DNA of 64,000 bases from an uncultured Oscillibacter sp. (GTDB taxonomy: Bacteria; Bacillota; Clostridia; Oscillospirales; Oscillospiraceae): positions 4,775-68,774 of the forward strand of contig CAKTMK010000009.1 in NCBI GenBank assembly GCA_934574045.1, written 5' to 3'. The translations under genes were made by a program, and so were the position numbers. Within the stretch, counting starts at the first letter, position 1. Each line of letters begins with the position of its first letter. This document shows, piece after piece, positions 16,475 through 25,239 of this stretch. The notes beneath the pieces are model-generated. The model had not been told where the DNA came from and did no database searches. It was given only the letters and a program-made list of their open reading frames with translations.

Positions 16475-17345
16475 GCTGGAATTTGACGCGCGGTACGACG
16501 AATACCGCCGGAGCGTGGAGGACTATCTGAGCGGCCTGTTTACAGACCGGCCCCACTGGGCGGACCTGTACGACTCCATGCGGTACAGCCTGCTGGCGGG
16601 CGGAAAGCGCATCCGCCCGGTCCTGACGCTGGAGACGGCACGACTGTGCGGTCTGGACTGGCACGCGGCGATCCCTGCGGCCTGCGCGCTGGAGCTGGTG
16701 CATACCTATTCCCTGATCCACGACGACCTGCCCTGCATGGACGACGACGACCTGCGCCGGGGCAAGCCCACCAACCACCGGGTCTACGGCGAGACGCTGG
16801 CCGTTCTGGCGGGCGACGCGCTCCAGCCGGAGGCGTTCCGCCTGATCCTGACCGCGCCGGAGCTGGACCCGGTCCGCCGGGCGGACTGTGCGCTGGTCCT
16901 GGCCCGCGCCGCCGGCGCGGACGGGATGGTGGCCGGTCAGGTGCTGGACACGCTTCACCAGCCCCGCACCCGGGAGGAGCTGCTGGAGGTCCACCGCCTG
17001 AAAACGGGCGCCATGCTTCAGGGCGCGGCGCTGCTTGGCTGCGCCGCCGCCGGAGCGGGGGAGCAGACGCGCCGCTGCTTTGCTTCCTACGCGCAGGAGC
17101 TGGGCGTGGCGTTCCAGATCCGGGACGATATGCTGGATGTGATCGGCGACGAGGCCGCGTTTGGAAAGCCCATCGGCTCCGACCGGGCGGACGGCAAGAC
17201 CACGTATGTGGACGTGCTGGGTCTGGAGGGGTGCGAAAACGCCGTGGCTATGTGCACCGCGGCGGCGAAGGCCGCGCTGGCGCGGCTGCCGGAGCACGGC
17301 TTTCTGGACGCGCTGGCCGACACGCTGGCGCAGCGCCAAAAGTAA
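16467..17345 (+). CDS. ispA: Polyprenyl (geranyl/farnesyl) diphosphate synthase
   Basis: A 292-residue trans-prenyltransferase that condenses DMAPP/GPP with IPP in the cytoplasm. The first Asp-rich motif is DDLPCMDDDDLRRG and the second is DDMLD inside FQIRDDMLDVIGD; GGKRIRP and KTGAML are also conserved. The position after xseB and before the large RNA, oapA and dxs is the usual one. Chain-length specificity is inferred as C15 from similarity. The ATG at 16467 follows GGAGGAAG and lies within the end of xseB. Confidence 0.94.
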   Translation: MDKLEFDARYDEYRRSVEDYLSGLFTDRPHWADLYDSMRYSLLAGGKRIRPVLTLETARLCGLDWHAAIPAACALELVHTYSLIHDDLPCMDDDDLRRGKPTNHRVYGETLAVLAGDALQPEAFRLILTAPELDPVRRADCALVLARAAGADGMVAGQVLDTLHQPRTREELLEVHRLKTGAMLQGAALLGCAAAGAGEQTRRCFASYAQELGVAFQIRDDMLDVIGDEAAFGKPIGSDRADGKTTYVDVLGLEGCENAVAMCTAAAKAALARLPEHGFLDALADTLAQRQK

Positions 17346-17375
17346 GCGCCCCGGCTCCGGCAAAAAAATTTACAG

Positions 17376-17423
17376 TTTGTATATACAAATATTGTTGTAT
17401 ATTTATCGGGAACGTGATATACT
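17376..17423 (+). promoter_or_regulatory. Promoter and 14-bp palindrome upstream of the OLE-type RNA
   Basis: TTGTAT (17395-17400) and TATACT (17418-17423) are 17 bases apart, predicting a start near 17430. Just upstream is a perfect palindrome, TTTGTATATACAAA at 17376-17389, which is a plausible operator. It gives the RNA its own promoter in addition to read-through from ispA. Confidence 0.7.
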
Positions 17424-17429
17424 CTAATA

Positions 17430-18045
17430 TACTAAGCGGCGGCGCAGTATCCTAGTCAGGACTGCCGTCTCTCAGGGAGGGCCTAAAAATCCTCTGAAGG
17501 GCATATCGATGAAACCCGTGGTGCCTGCTTGGAACGCCCAGTTCTGGGTGGGTGCTGGGGGGAAGTGTGTTTTCACACTTGCGGACTCAGGGCGATGAGC
17601 AACGGCATGGTCAACCCGACCCTGTTTCCGTGGAGACCTGTTCTTGTGCGCGGACGTAATCCCATGCGGTATCCGGCCCGCGTACGAAACAGATTAGAAC
17701 CTGCAGTGCGGTGCATCGGGCGCTTGCGTCCGTAACGCTGTGTGCAGATGTAGCCTGCCTTGCGTGGGCGCGGTGGATGAAGGAACCAAACGGCTCCGGC
17801 TCTGGCCAGAGCGGGACCGTTATCGCCTTCTGAAACCCCGTCTGCAAAAGAGGCTAAAGAAACGGACAGACTGCGGTGGAAATCACCTAGGCTGTCGCAA
17901 GAGCAGAAAAGGGATTACAGTGCGGACTAAGTGGCAGTCGGGTCGCGCGGACGGCAACGCCGCGAAGCAGCGCCGAAAGGGGAACCGCCTCCATCGGCAA
18001 CGAGAGGTGCGCTGCAGGGAAACCCAACCCGTACCTAAGCCGTAA
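17430..18045 (+). ncRNA. ole: OLE RNA (ornate, large, extremophilic)
   Basis: About 615 bases without a convincing ORF lie between ispA and the gene for a basic four-helix membrane protein followed by dxs. This size and this exact order (xseA-xseB-ispA-OLE-oapA-dxs-tlyA-argR-recN) are those of OLE RNA in Bacillus halodurans and relatives. The region has many local hairpins, for example AAGTGTG/CACACTT at about 17572-17581 region and CCAGTTCTGGG near 17540. OLE RNA binds OapA at the membrane and is linked to Mg2+, cold and alcohol stress. The identification rests on synteny, size and structure; ends are approximate. Confidence 0.88.
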
Positions 18046-18144
18046 GATTAACCTTTTTTGCAGCCGCCTGCTTAGTATTTTGAATTTCAGCCCGCCGGAG
18101 AAACGCTCCGGCGGAGCTTCTGTTCCGCTCGAGGAGGACGCGGT

Positions 18145-18705
18145 TTGAGCAAGGGAAAAAAGAAGAAAAAGGACGCGCAGCCCCGGCGGGACCGCTGGGT
18201 CCTGTGGGTGTTTTTGATGGCCGTGTCACTGTCCGCCGCGCTGAGTCTTGCGTCTGAGAGCGTGCTTTCAGAGGCGGGGCTTGTCGCGGCGCTGCTGGTT
18301 CTGGCGGCGTTTATCGCGCTGGGCATCCTGTTCGACATCATCGGCGTGGCCGTGACCGCCGCCGACGAGCGGCCGTTCCACTCCATGGCCGCCCACCGGG
18401 AGCCGGGGGCGACGGAGGCCATCGGCCTGCTGCGTCGGGCCAGCCACGTCAGCAGCTTCTGCAACGACGTGGTGGGCGACATCTGCGGCATCGTCTCCGG
18501 TACGACCGGCGCCGTGATCGTGGTCCAGCTGCAAAAGGCGTTCAGCGTCCAGACTGTGCTTTTGAGCGTGTCGGTGACAGCGCTGATCTCCGGCCTGACC
18601 ATCGGCGGCAAGGCGCTGGGTAAGACGTTTGCCATGAACAAGAGCACCCGCGTGGTCTTTCTCGCGGGCAAATTTCTGCACATATTCCATCGTTCCTCCA
18701 AGTGA
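18145..18705 (+). CDS. oapA: OLE-associated membrane protein OapA
   Basis: A 186-residue protein with a very basic N-terminus (SKGKKKKKD) and four hydrophobic segments at about 18-35, 45-72, 111-130 and 136-156. This layout and its place directly after the large RNA fit OapA, which binds OLE RNA and anchors the complex to the membrane. The second and third segments resemble DUF21-type magnesium transport proteins. The start is TTG at 18145 with GAGGAGG seven bases upstream. dxs follows 21 bases later. A short hairpin (CGCCGGAG/CTCCGGCG, about 18099-18118) precedes the ribosome site. Confidence 0.87.
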   Translation: MSKGKKKKKDAQPRRDRWVLWVFLMAVSLSAALSLASESVLSEAGLVAALLVLAAFIALGILFDIIGVAVTAADERPFHSMAAHREPGATEAIGLLRRASHVSSFCNDVVGDICGIVSGTTGAVIVVQLQKAFSVQTVLLSVSVTALISGLTIGGKALGKTFAMNKSTRVVFLAGKFLHIFHRSSK

Positions 18706-18726
18706 TGGCGGAGGGAGAGAGCTTTT

Positions 18727-20577
18727 ATGATCCTTGAAACGATCCAATCCCCGGCGGATGTAAAAAAGCTGACGCGGCAGGAGCTGGGGCAGCTCTGCGA
18801 GGAGCTGCGCGGTTTTCTGATCGACAGCGTGTCCAAGACCGGCGGGCACCTCGCCTCCAATCTGGGCGTGGTGGAACTGACGGTGGCGATCCACCGGGTG
18901 TTCGACACGGCGCAGGACCGGCTGGTCTTCGACGTGGGCCACCAATGCTATGTTCACAAGGCCCTGACGGGCCGCAGAGAGCTTTTCAGCACCCTGCGGC
19001 AGTTCGAGGGCCTTTCCGGCTTTCCAAAGCCCTATGAGAGCGAGCACGACGCGTTCGTCGCGGGCCACGCATCCAACTCCGTGTCCGTGGCGCTGGGCAT
19101 GGCCCGGGCGCGGACAATCAAGGGCGAGGACCGCAGCGTTCTGGCCCTGATCGGGGACGGGGCGCTCTCCGGCGGTCTTGCCTATGAGGGGCTGAACAAC
19201 GCCGGCGCGTCTGGTGAGCCGCTGATCGTGATTTTGAACGACAACGGGATGTCCATCAACCCCAACGTGGGCGCGGTGAGCCGCCATTTGAGCAAGATCC
19301 GCAGCAAACCCGCCTATTACCACTTCAAAAAGTGGTATCGCGGCCTGTTCGGCGCCCGCCCCATGGACAACCGGCTCTATCGGTTCAACCACCGGCTCAA
19401 ATCGCAGCTCAAAAAGGCCATCTGGCCGGGGAGCACGCTGTTTGAGGACATGGGCTTCACTTACCTCGGCCCCATCGACGGCCACGATCTGGACCGCCTG
19501 TGCGATGTTTTGCAGTGGGCAAAGGAGCTGCGCCGCCCGGTGCTGGTCCATGTGAACACCGTGAAGGGCAGGGGATACGGCCCGGCGGAGCGGGATCCCG
19601 GAAAATTCCACGGCGTGTCCCCTTTCGACCCGCAGACCGGCCTTTTGAAAAAGGAGGAGCAGGAGAGCTTTTCCTCCGTGTTCGGCAGGACGCTGGCGAC
19701 CTGCGCCGCGGAGGACAGCCGCGTGTGCGCCATCACCGCTGCCATGGCGGACGGGACGGGGCTTGCGCCTTTCCGGAAGGAGTTCCCGGAGCGCTTTTTT
19801 GACGTGGGCATCGCGGAGGGACACGGCGCGGCCATGGCCGCGGGCCTTGCGTCGCAGGGGATGCTTCCGGTTTTTGCCGTGTATTCCACATTTTTGCAGC
19901 GCAGCTATGATATGCTGCTCCACGACATCGCGCTCCAGCAGCTCCACGTGGTGCTGGCGGTGGACCGCGCGGGCCTTGTGGGCAGCGACGGCGAGACGCA
20001 TCACGGCGTGTTCGATGCGCTGTTCCTGCCCACCGTGCCCGGAATGACGGTGCTCTGTCCGGCGAACTTTGCGGAGCTGCGGCGGATGTTGCGCGACGCG
20101 CTGTTCCACATTGACGGACCGGTGGCCGTCCGCTATCCCCGGGGCGGGGAGGGACGCTACCGGGAGGACAGCGGCCCGGATGCCGCCGTGCGGCTGCGCA
20201 GCGGCGCGGACGTGACCCTGCTGACCTACGGCATTTTGACCGATCAGGCGCTGGCGGCGGCAGAGCTGCTGGAGCGCAGCGGCGTTCAGGCGGGCGTTGT
20301 AAAGCTGAACCGCATTGCACCGCTCTGCTACGAGGACCTTGCGCCGGTTTTGAGCGGCTGCGGGTTCATGGCGGCTATTGAGGATTGCTGCGGCTCCGGC
20401 TGCGTGGGCCAGCGGGTGGGCGGCATTCTGGCTGCCCGCGGCGACGCGCCGAAGCGGATCTTGTTTATGAATCTGGGCGGCAGCTTTGTACCCGCAGGCT
20501 CGGTCGCGGAGCTGGAACACAGTCTGGGACTGGATGCGGAGGGCATCGCTGCTGCGGTTTTGAAGGCGCTTCGCTGA
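18727..20577 (+). CDS. dxs: 1-Deoxy-D-xylulose-5-phosphate synthase
   Basis: A 616-residue thiamine-diphosphate enzyme that makes DXP from pyruvate and glyceraldehyde 3-phosphate, the entry to the MEP isoprenoid pathway. HLASNLGVVELTVAIHRVF, GHQCYVHKALTGR and the cofactor motif GDGALSGGLAYEGLNNAG...LNDN are diagnostic; DIAEGH and HDIALQ regions follow in the pyrimidine domain (here DVGIAEGHGAAMAAGL). It works upstream of ispA, which lies in the same cluster. The C-terminal domain is complete. Confidence 0.97.
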   Translation: MILETIQSPADVKKLTRQELGQLCEELRGFLIDSVSKTGGHLASNLGVVELTVAIHRVFDTAQDRLVFDVGHQCYVHKALTGRRELFSTLRQFEGLSGFPKPYESEHDAFVAGHASNSVSVALGMARARTIKGEDRSVLALIGDGALSGGLAYEGLNNAGASGEPLIVILNDNGMSINPNVGAVSRHLSKIRSKPAYYHFKKWYRGLFGARPMDNRLYRFNHRLKSQLKKAIWPGSTLFEDMGFTYLGPIDGHDLDRLCDVLQWAKELRRPVLVHVNTVKGRGYGPAERDPGKFHGVSPFDPQTGLLKKEEQESFSSVFGRTLATCAAEDSRVCAITAAMADGTGLAPFRKEFPERFFDVGIAEGHGAAMAAGLASQGMLPVFAVYSTFLQRSYDMLLHDIALQQLHVVLAVDRAGLVGSDGETHHGVFDALFLPTVPGMTVLCPANFAELRRMLRDALFHIDGPVAVRYPRGGEGRYREDSGPDAAVRLRSGADVTLLTYGILTDQALAAAELLERSGVQAGVVKLNRIAPLCYEDLAPVLSGCGFMAAIEDCCGSGCVGQRVGGILAARGDAPKRILFMNLGGSFVPAGSVAELEHSLGLDAEGIAAAVLKALR

Positions 20578-20602
20578 AGCGCCCGCGAGGGGGAGTCATT
20601 TC

Positions 20603-21427
20603 ATGAGCGGAAAAAAGCGGCTGGACGTGCTTCTGGTGGAGCGCGGACTTCAGGAGAGCCGCCAGAAGGCGCAGGCCACCATTATGAGCGGCCTTGTATT
20701 TGTCAGGGGCCAGCGGGCGGACAAGCCCGGCACGGCCTATCCCGAGGACGCGGAGATCGAGGTGCGGGGGAACGCGCTGGCCTACGTGAGCCGGGGAGGG
20801 CTGAAGCTGGAAAAGGCCATGAGGACTTTCCCCATCGACCTGCGCGGCGCGGTCTGCGGCGACATCGGCGCGTCCACCGGCGGCTTTACGGACTGTATGC
20901 TGCAAAACGGCGCGGAAAAGGTCTACGCCGTGGATGTGGGGTACGGTCAACTGGCGTGGAAGCTGCGGTCGGACCCGCGGGTGGTGTGTCTGGAGCGGAC
21001 CAACGCCCGGTATCTGACCCATGAGCAGGTGCCGGACGAGCTGGATTTTTCCAGCGTGGACGTGAGCTTTATCTCGCTGAAGCTGATCCTGCCCGCCCTG
21101 CGGGGACTTTTGAAGGAGACGGGCCGCGCGGTCTGTCTGGTGAAGCCGCAGTTTGAGGCCGGACGGGAAAAGGTCGGCAAAAAGGGCGTTGTCCGGGACC
21201 CGGCGGTCCACGAGGAGGTGCTGGAGCATTTCCTTGAGCACGCAAAGGAATCTGACTTTACAGTGCTTGGATTGACATACTCTCCCATCCGCGGGCCGGA
21301 GGGAAATATTGAGTACCTCGGATTTTTGCAGAGCGGAGCCGCGCCGGAGCAGCAGACGTTCGATCTGGCCGCGCTGGTGGCGGAGTCTCACGCGGCGCTG
21401 CCGGAGCGGGGAGGCGCGGAAGCATGA
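20603..21427 (+). CDS. tlyA: TlyA family RNA methyltransferase / hemolysin-like protein
   Basis: A 274-residue protein with an N-terminal S4 RNA-binding domain (KRLDVLLVERGLQESRQKAQATIMSGLV) and an FtsJ-like methyltransferase domain (DIGASTGGFTDCMLQNGAEKVYAVDVGYGQL; VKPQFEAGREKVGKKGVVRD). TlyA enzymes 2'-O-methylate rRNA cytidines in some bacteria; in Firmicutes the YqxC-type homologue is uncharacterised. The gene order dxs-tlyA-nadK-argR-recN is typical. It overlaps nadK by four bases. Confidence 0.93.
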   Translation: MSGKKRLDVLLVERGLQESRQKAQATIMSGLVFVRGQRADKPGTAYPEDAEIEVRGNALAYVSRGGLKLEKAMRTFPIDLRGAVCGDIGASTGGFTDCMLQNGAEKVYAVDVGYGQLAWKLRSDPRVVCLERTNARYLTHEQVPDELDFSSVDVSFISLKLILPALRGLLKETGRAVCLVKPQFEAGREKVGKKGVVRDPAVHEEVLEHFLEHAKESDFTVLGLTYSPIRGPEGNIEYLGFLQSGAAPEQQTFDLAALVAESHAALPERGGAEA

Positions 21428-22305
21428 AAGACTGGAAAAAGGTCATTCTGTGCCCCAACCCCAGCCGGGATCATGACATGTGCGCTACGAAGACGGCGAA
21501 GGAAACTTTGGAACGCTACGGCTTCCGAACGGTGGTGTGCTCCCCGTTCCGGGATCAGCGGGAGGGGACCTTTGCTGATCTGGATGTGCGCCCGCTGACG
21601 CAGGAGCTGCGCTCCGCGGATCTGATGATTACCTTCGGCGGAGACGGGACGATCCTCCATCTGGCCAAGCTGGCCGCGCTGAACAAGGTTCCGGTCCTTG
21701 GCGTCAACACGGGCAGCCTTGGCTTCATCGCGGAGCTGGAGCTGAGCGAGCTGGATATGCTGTGCCGTCTGGAATCGTGGGATTTCAAGACGGAGAGCCG
21801 GATGATGCTGGACGTTTCGGTCCTGCGGGACGGGCGGCAGGTCTACACGAATCTGGGGCTGAACGACGCGGTGATCCGGGAGGGGCCGATCTCCCACGTG
21901 ATCCACCTGCGGATCGAGTCGGACGCCCACCATCTGGCGGACATTGCGGGCGACGGCGTCATCATCGCCACGCCCACCGGCTCCACGGCCTATTCGCTCT
22001 CGGCGGGCGGGCCGGTGATGGAGCCGAACGCGGAGGCGATGGTGGTCTGTCCCATCTGTACGCATAATATGCGCTTTTCTTCGTATGTTTTGTCGCCGGG
22101 ACACACGCTTTCCATCCGCATGGAGCGCAACGGGCGCAAGCCCGTCTACCTGTTTGTGGACGAGAGCCGGGGCTTTGCGCTCCGGTCGGAGGACGAAGTG
22201 CAGGTGCGCCGGTCGAAGTACGCGCTGAAGCTGGTGCGGCTGACGGAAAAGAGCTTTTGCGAGATTTTTGCGAAAAAAATGCTGCCGGGAGGTCAAGAGG
22301 GATGA
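21424..22305 (+). CDS. nadK: NAD kinase
   Basis: A 293-residue kinase that makes NADP from NAD. The motif TFGGDGTILHLAKLA holds the catalytic Asp, VNTGSLGFIAE follows, and TPTGSTAYSLSAGGPVMEPN is the second signature. Its start overlaps the tlyA stop and its end overlaps argR (ATGA), showing tight coupling. Length is normal. Confidence 0.96.
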   Translation: MKDWKKVILCPNPSRDHDMCATKTAKETLERYGFRTVVCSPFRDQREGTFADLDVRPLTQELRSADLMITFGGDGTILHLAKLAALNKVPVLGVNTGSLGFIAELELSELDMLCRLESWDFKTESRMMLDVSVLRDGRQVYTNLGLNDAVIREGPISHVIHLRIESDAHHLADIAGDGVIIATPTGSTAYSLSAGGPVMEPNAEAMVVCPICTHNMRFSSYVLSPGHTLSIRMERNGRKPVYLFVDESRGFALRSEDEVQVRRSKYALKLVRLTEKSFCEIFAKKMLPGGQEG

Positions 22306-22757
22306 AAAACGAGCGACAGATGCTGATTTTGGAGATCATCGGTCAGGAGAATATCGAGACGCAGGAGCAGCTTCTCCTCCGGCTTCAGGAGCGGGGCGTG
22401 ACCAGCACGCAGGCCACCATTTCCCGGGACATCAAGCAGATGCACCTTATCAAGGAGCCGGTGGGACACGGCGTGTATAAATATTCTGTGTCCGGGAACC
22501 GGACGAAGCTGAATTTTGCGGAGAAGCTGCGCACGATCTTCCGCGAGAGCATCACCAGCATCGACAGCGCGCAGAACATTGTGGTGGTAAAGACCATGCC
22601 GGGGCTGGCCAGCGCCGCCTGCGCCGCGCTGGACGACATGGACCTAAATTATATGATGGGCAGTCTTGCGGGGGATGACACGGCGTTTCTCGTGATGCGG
22701 GACCCTGAGTCCGCCCAGACCTTCTGCCGGGAGATCCAGGAAATGATCAATATGTGA
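22302..22757 (+). CDS. argR: Arginine repressor / regulator of arginine metabolism
   Basis: A 151-residue DNA-binding protein with an N-terminal winged helix (TQEQLLLRLQERGVTSTQATISRDIKQMHLIK) and a C-terminal arginine-binding hexamer domain containing GSLAGDDTAFLVMR. It controls arginine synthesis and breakdown genes elsewhere. The ATG at 22302 overlaps the nadK stop and follows GGGAGG at a distance. No ARG box was searched for reliably here. Confidence 0.95.
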   Translation: MKNERQMLILEIIGQENIETQEQLLLRLQERGVTSTQATISRDIKQMHLIKEPVGHGVYKYSVSGNRTKLNFAEKLRTIFRESITSIDSAQNIVVVKTMPGLASAACAALDDMDLNYMMGSLAGDDTAFLVMRDPESAQTFCREIQEMINM

Positions 22758-22805
22758 CCGCTGAAAAGCGAATTGACTTTACAGAGACTGAGAGGAGGAG
22801 AAACA

Positions 22806-24488
22806 GTGCTGGAATTGCTGCACATTGAAAATGTGGCGGTCATCGAGCAGGCGGACATCCAGTTCCGCCCCGGCTTCAACGCGCTGACGGGCGAGACCGG
22901 CGCGGGCAAGTCCATCGTGATCGACGCCATGGGCGCGGTGCTGGGCGGACGGACCTCCCGGGACCTGATCCGGACCGGCAGTAAAAAGGCGCTGGTCAGC
23001 GCGGAGTTTTCCGGCGTTCCGACGGATCTTGCGGGCCTTGCGGAGTGCGGCGGCGAGCCGGACGAGGATGGCGTGCTGCTGCTTCAGCGGGAGATGGACG
23101 CGGACGGAAAGAACGTCTGCCGGGTGAACGGCCGCCCGGTCACGGTGTCCCAGCTCCGGGCGCTGGGGAGAAACCTCCTGAACATCCACGGCCAGCACGA
23201 CGGCCAGCAGCTCCTTGACGAGGAGCAGCACGGCGCGTATCTGGACCGCTTCGGGCGGCTGGAGGGCGCGCTGGAGAGCTACCGCAGGGTCTACGGCGAG
23301 ATGGCAGAGCTGCGCGGACAGATGGACGCGCTGAAGATGGACGAGGCGGAAAAGGCCCGCCGAATCGACACGCTCCGCTTTCAGATCGACGAGCTGGAGC
23401 GGGCGGAGCTGCGCCCCGGCGAGGAGGAGGAGCTGCTGGAGCGGCGGGACTTGCTGCGCAACGGAGAGAAGTATCTCGCCGCGGTAGGGGGTGCGGATCA
23501 GTGCCTGAACGGCGACGACGAGCGCAGCGGCGCGGTGTCGCTGATTCAGGAGGCGGAGAACGCGCTCTCCCACCTGAAAAACCGGAACACCCGGATCGAG
23601 GAGATCTGGGAGCGGCTGGAACAGCTTCGCTGTGAAGCATATGACCTTGCCGAGACGGTGCGGGATCTGGCAGGCGAGTTCGACTTCTCGCCGGAGGAGC
23701 TGGACGAGGTGGAGAGCCGCTCCGACCAGCTTTACCGGCTGAAAAAGAAGTACGGCGCCAGCGTGGAGGATATGCTGGAATATCTGGACCGCAGCCGCCG
23801 AGAGCTGGACGAGATCGAGACGGCGGACGATATGCTGGCCCGTCTGGCGGAGAAGCTGACCAGGGCCCAGAAGGCCGTTTCCGCCGCGGGCGCGGAGCTG
23901 ACCAAGGCGCGGAAGGCCGCCGCCGCGGAGCTGGAGCAGCGTATTTTGAAGGAGCTGCGGGATCTGGACATGAACCGGGTCCGCTTCTCCATTGAGTTTA
24001 CCGAAAAGGAGCCGGGGCCGGACGGCTGCGACACGGTCCGGTTCCTGATGTCCGCCAACGCGGGCGAGGCTCTCAAGCCCATCGCCCGCATCGCCTCCGG
24101 CGGCGAGCTGGCCCGCATCATGCTGGCGCTGAAAAACGTTCTGGCGGAGCAGGAGCAGGTGGGGACGCTGGTGTTCGACGAGGTGGATACCGGCGTGTCC
24201 GGCCGGGCGGCCCAAAAGGTGGCGGAAAAGCTGGCGCAGGTCAGCCGCCGCAAGCAGGTCCTCTGCGTCACGCATCTGCCGCAGCTTGCGGCGATGGCGG
24301 ACTCTCATTTCTCCGTGGAGAAGGGGGAGCGAAAGGGAAGAACCTTTACAGAGGTTGTCCAGCTGGACCGTGACCGCCGCATGGCGGAGCTGGCCCGCCT
24401 GACCGGCGGCAGCAAGGTGACGGACGCGCTGCTGCAAAGCGCGGGCGAACTGCTGGACGAGGCGGAGGCGTACCGCAGAACGCTTTGA
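22806..24488 (+). CDS. recN: DNA repair protein RecN
   Basis: A 560-residue SMC-like ATPase that binds single-stranded ends during double-strand-break repair. Walker A is GETGAGKSIV near residue 35; the long central coiled coil runs from about 150 to 380; the C-terminal half holds IASGGELARIMLALK and LVFDEVDTGVSGRAAQ. The GTG start at 22806 follows GAGAGGAGG; the frame is open 33 bases further upstream. A long inverted repeat downstream (about 24494-24568, CGTCCGC type) may act as its terminator but lacks a T-tract. Confidence 0.95.
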   Translation: MLELLHIENVAVIEQADIQFRPGFNALTGETGAGKSIVIDAMGAVLGGRTSRDLIRTGSKKALVSAEFSGVPTDLAGLAECGGEPDEDGVLLLQREMDADGKNVCRVNGRPVTVSQLRALGRNLLNIHGQHDGQQLLDEEQHGAYLDRFGRLEGALESYRRVYGEMAELRGQMDALKMDEAEKARRIDTLRFQIDELERAELRPGEEEELLERRDLLRNGEKYLAAVGGADQCLNGDDERSGAVSLIQEAENALSHLKNRNTRIEEIWERLEQLRCEAYDLAETVRDLAGEFDFSPEELDEVESRSDQLYRLKKKYGASVEDMLEYLDRSRRELDEIETADDMLARLAEKLTRAQKAVSAAGAELTKARKAAAAELEQRILKELRDLDMNRVRFSIEFTEKEPGPDGCDTVRFLMSANAGEALKPIARIASGGELARIMLALKNVLAEQEQVGTLVFDEVDTGVSGRAAQKVAEKLAQVSRRKQVLCVTHLPQLAAMADSHFSVEKGERKGRTFTEVVQLDRDRRMAELARLTGGSKVTDALLQSAGELLDEAEAYRRTL

Positions 24489-24590
24489 CCCGCGTCCGCC
24501 CGTCCGCACATACACAGGATAAGGACCGGCCGCCGCGCGCCTGCCATGGGCGGACGGACGGCGGCCGAAAACCGGCAAAGAGGTGTACAC

Positions 24591-25202
24591 ATGGAAAATG
24601 AAATGAGAACGTTCGGCTATCTCTGCCCCGCCTGCGGGAAGCCCGTGATGGCGGCCCGCTCTCTGTTCGCGCTGGAGGCCTCCGGCGTGGAGGTGGAGTG
24701 CGAGTGCGGCGGGTCCGCGCTGCGGACGGAATTTGACGGACAGAAGTGCAGGATCTTCGTGCCCTGCGGCCTGTGCGGCGAGACGCACACGGCCCAGTGC
24801 AGCCCCGAGCAGCTGGCACGCCGGGAGGGCGTGGCCTTCGGCTGCGCCAAGACGCAGGAGTTCTGCTGCTACGTCGGCGACGAGGGTACGGTGGAAAAGC
24901 ACCTGCGGGAGCTGGAGATCCTGGCGGAGAAGGAAAAGCAGAACCGGGAGAACGGCGGCGGGCAGTTTCTGGACAGCGTGGTCATGTACGAGATCCTGTC
25001 CGAGCTGAAGGAGATCGCCGCCCGTAAGGACGGGATCACCTGCGCCTGCGGGAGCCGGGAGTACGCCATGGAGATCCGCCGCTCGGCGGTGGACCTGATC
25101 TGCAAGTCCTGCGGCGCAAAGCTGCGCGTCCCCGCCGCCACGGAGGACGATCTGGACGATCTGTGCTGCCATATGCGCCTGACGATCCCGGGCAGAAGCT
25201 GA
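24591..25202 (+). CDS. Zinc-ribbon protein of unknown function
   Basis: A 203-residue soluble protein with several Cys pairs: CPACGK (about 12-17), CECGG, CGLCGE, then a probable helix-rich middle (EKHLRELEILAEKEKQNREN) and C-terminal CACG and CKSCGAKL. The spacing suggests three zinc-ribbon-like knuckles. I cannot name a function; nucleic-acid or protein binding is the usual role of such folds. It replaces spoIVB-spo0A, which follow recN in Bacillus. The ATG at 24591 follows AGAGGTG. Confidence 0.75.
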   Translation: MENEMRTFGYLCPACGKPVMAARSLFALEASGVEVECECGGSALRTEFDGQKCRIFVPCGLCGETHTAQCSPEQLARREGVAFGCAKTQEFCCYVGDEGTVEKHLRELEILAEKEKQNRENGGGQFLDSVVMYEILSELKEIAARKDGITCACGSREYAMEIRRSAVDLICKSCGAKLRVPAATEDDLDDLCCHMRLTIPGRS

Positions 25203-25239
25203 CGGCGCGGGCGCAGAAAGAAAAGAAGGGGGCGGGTCT

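Noticed and set aside
15201..17363. 720-codon open frame on the minus strand across xseA-xseB-ispA
   Set aside because: Antisense to three certain genes, Arg/Gln/Pro-rich and without family features; a GC-bias artefact.
17529..18045. Short ORFs within the OLE-type RNA region
   Set aside because: None has a ribosome site or sensible composition, and the region fits a structured RNA by position and size.
18268..20520. 750-codon open frame on the minus strand across oapA and dxs
   Set aside because: Same reason: it is a shadow of the real genes, with His/Gln/Arg-rich low-complexity composition.
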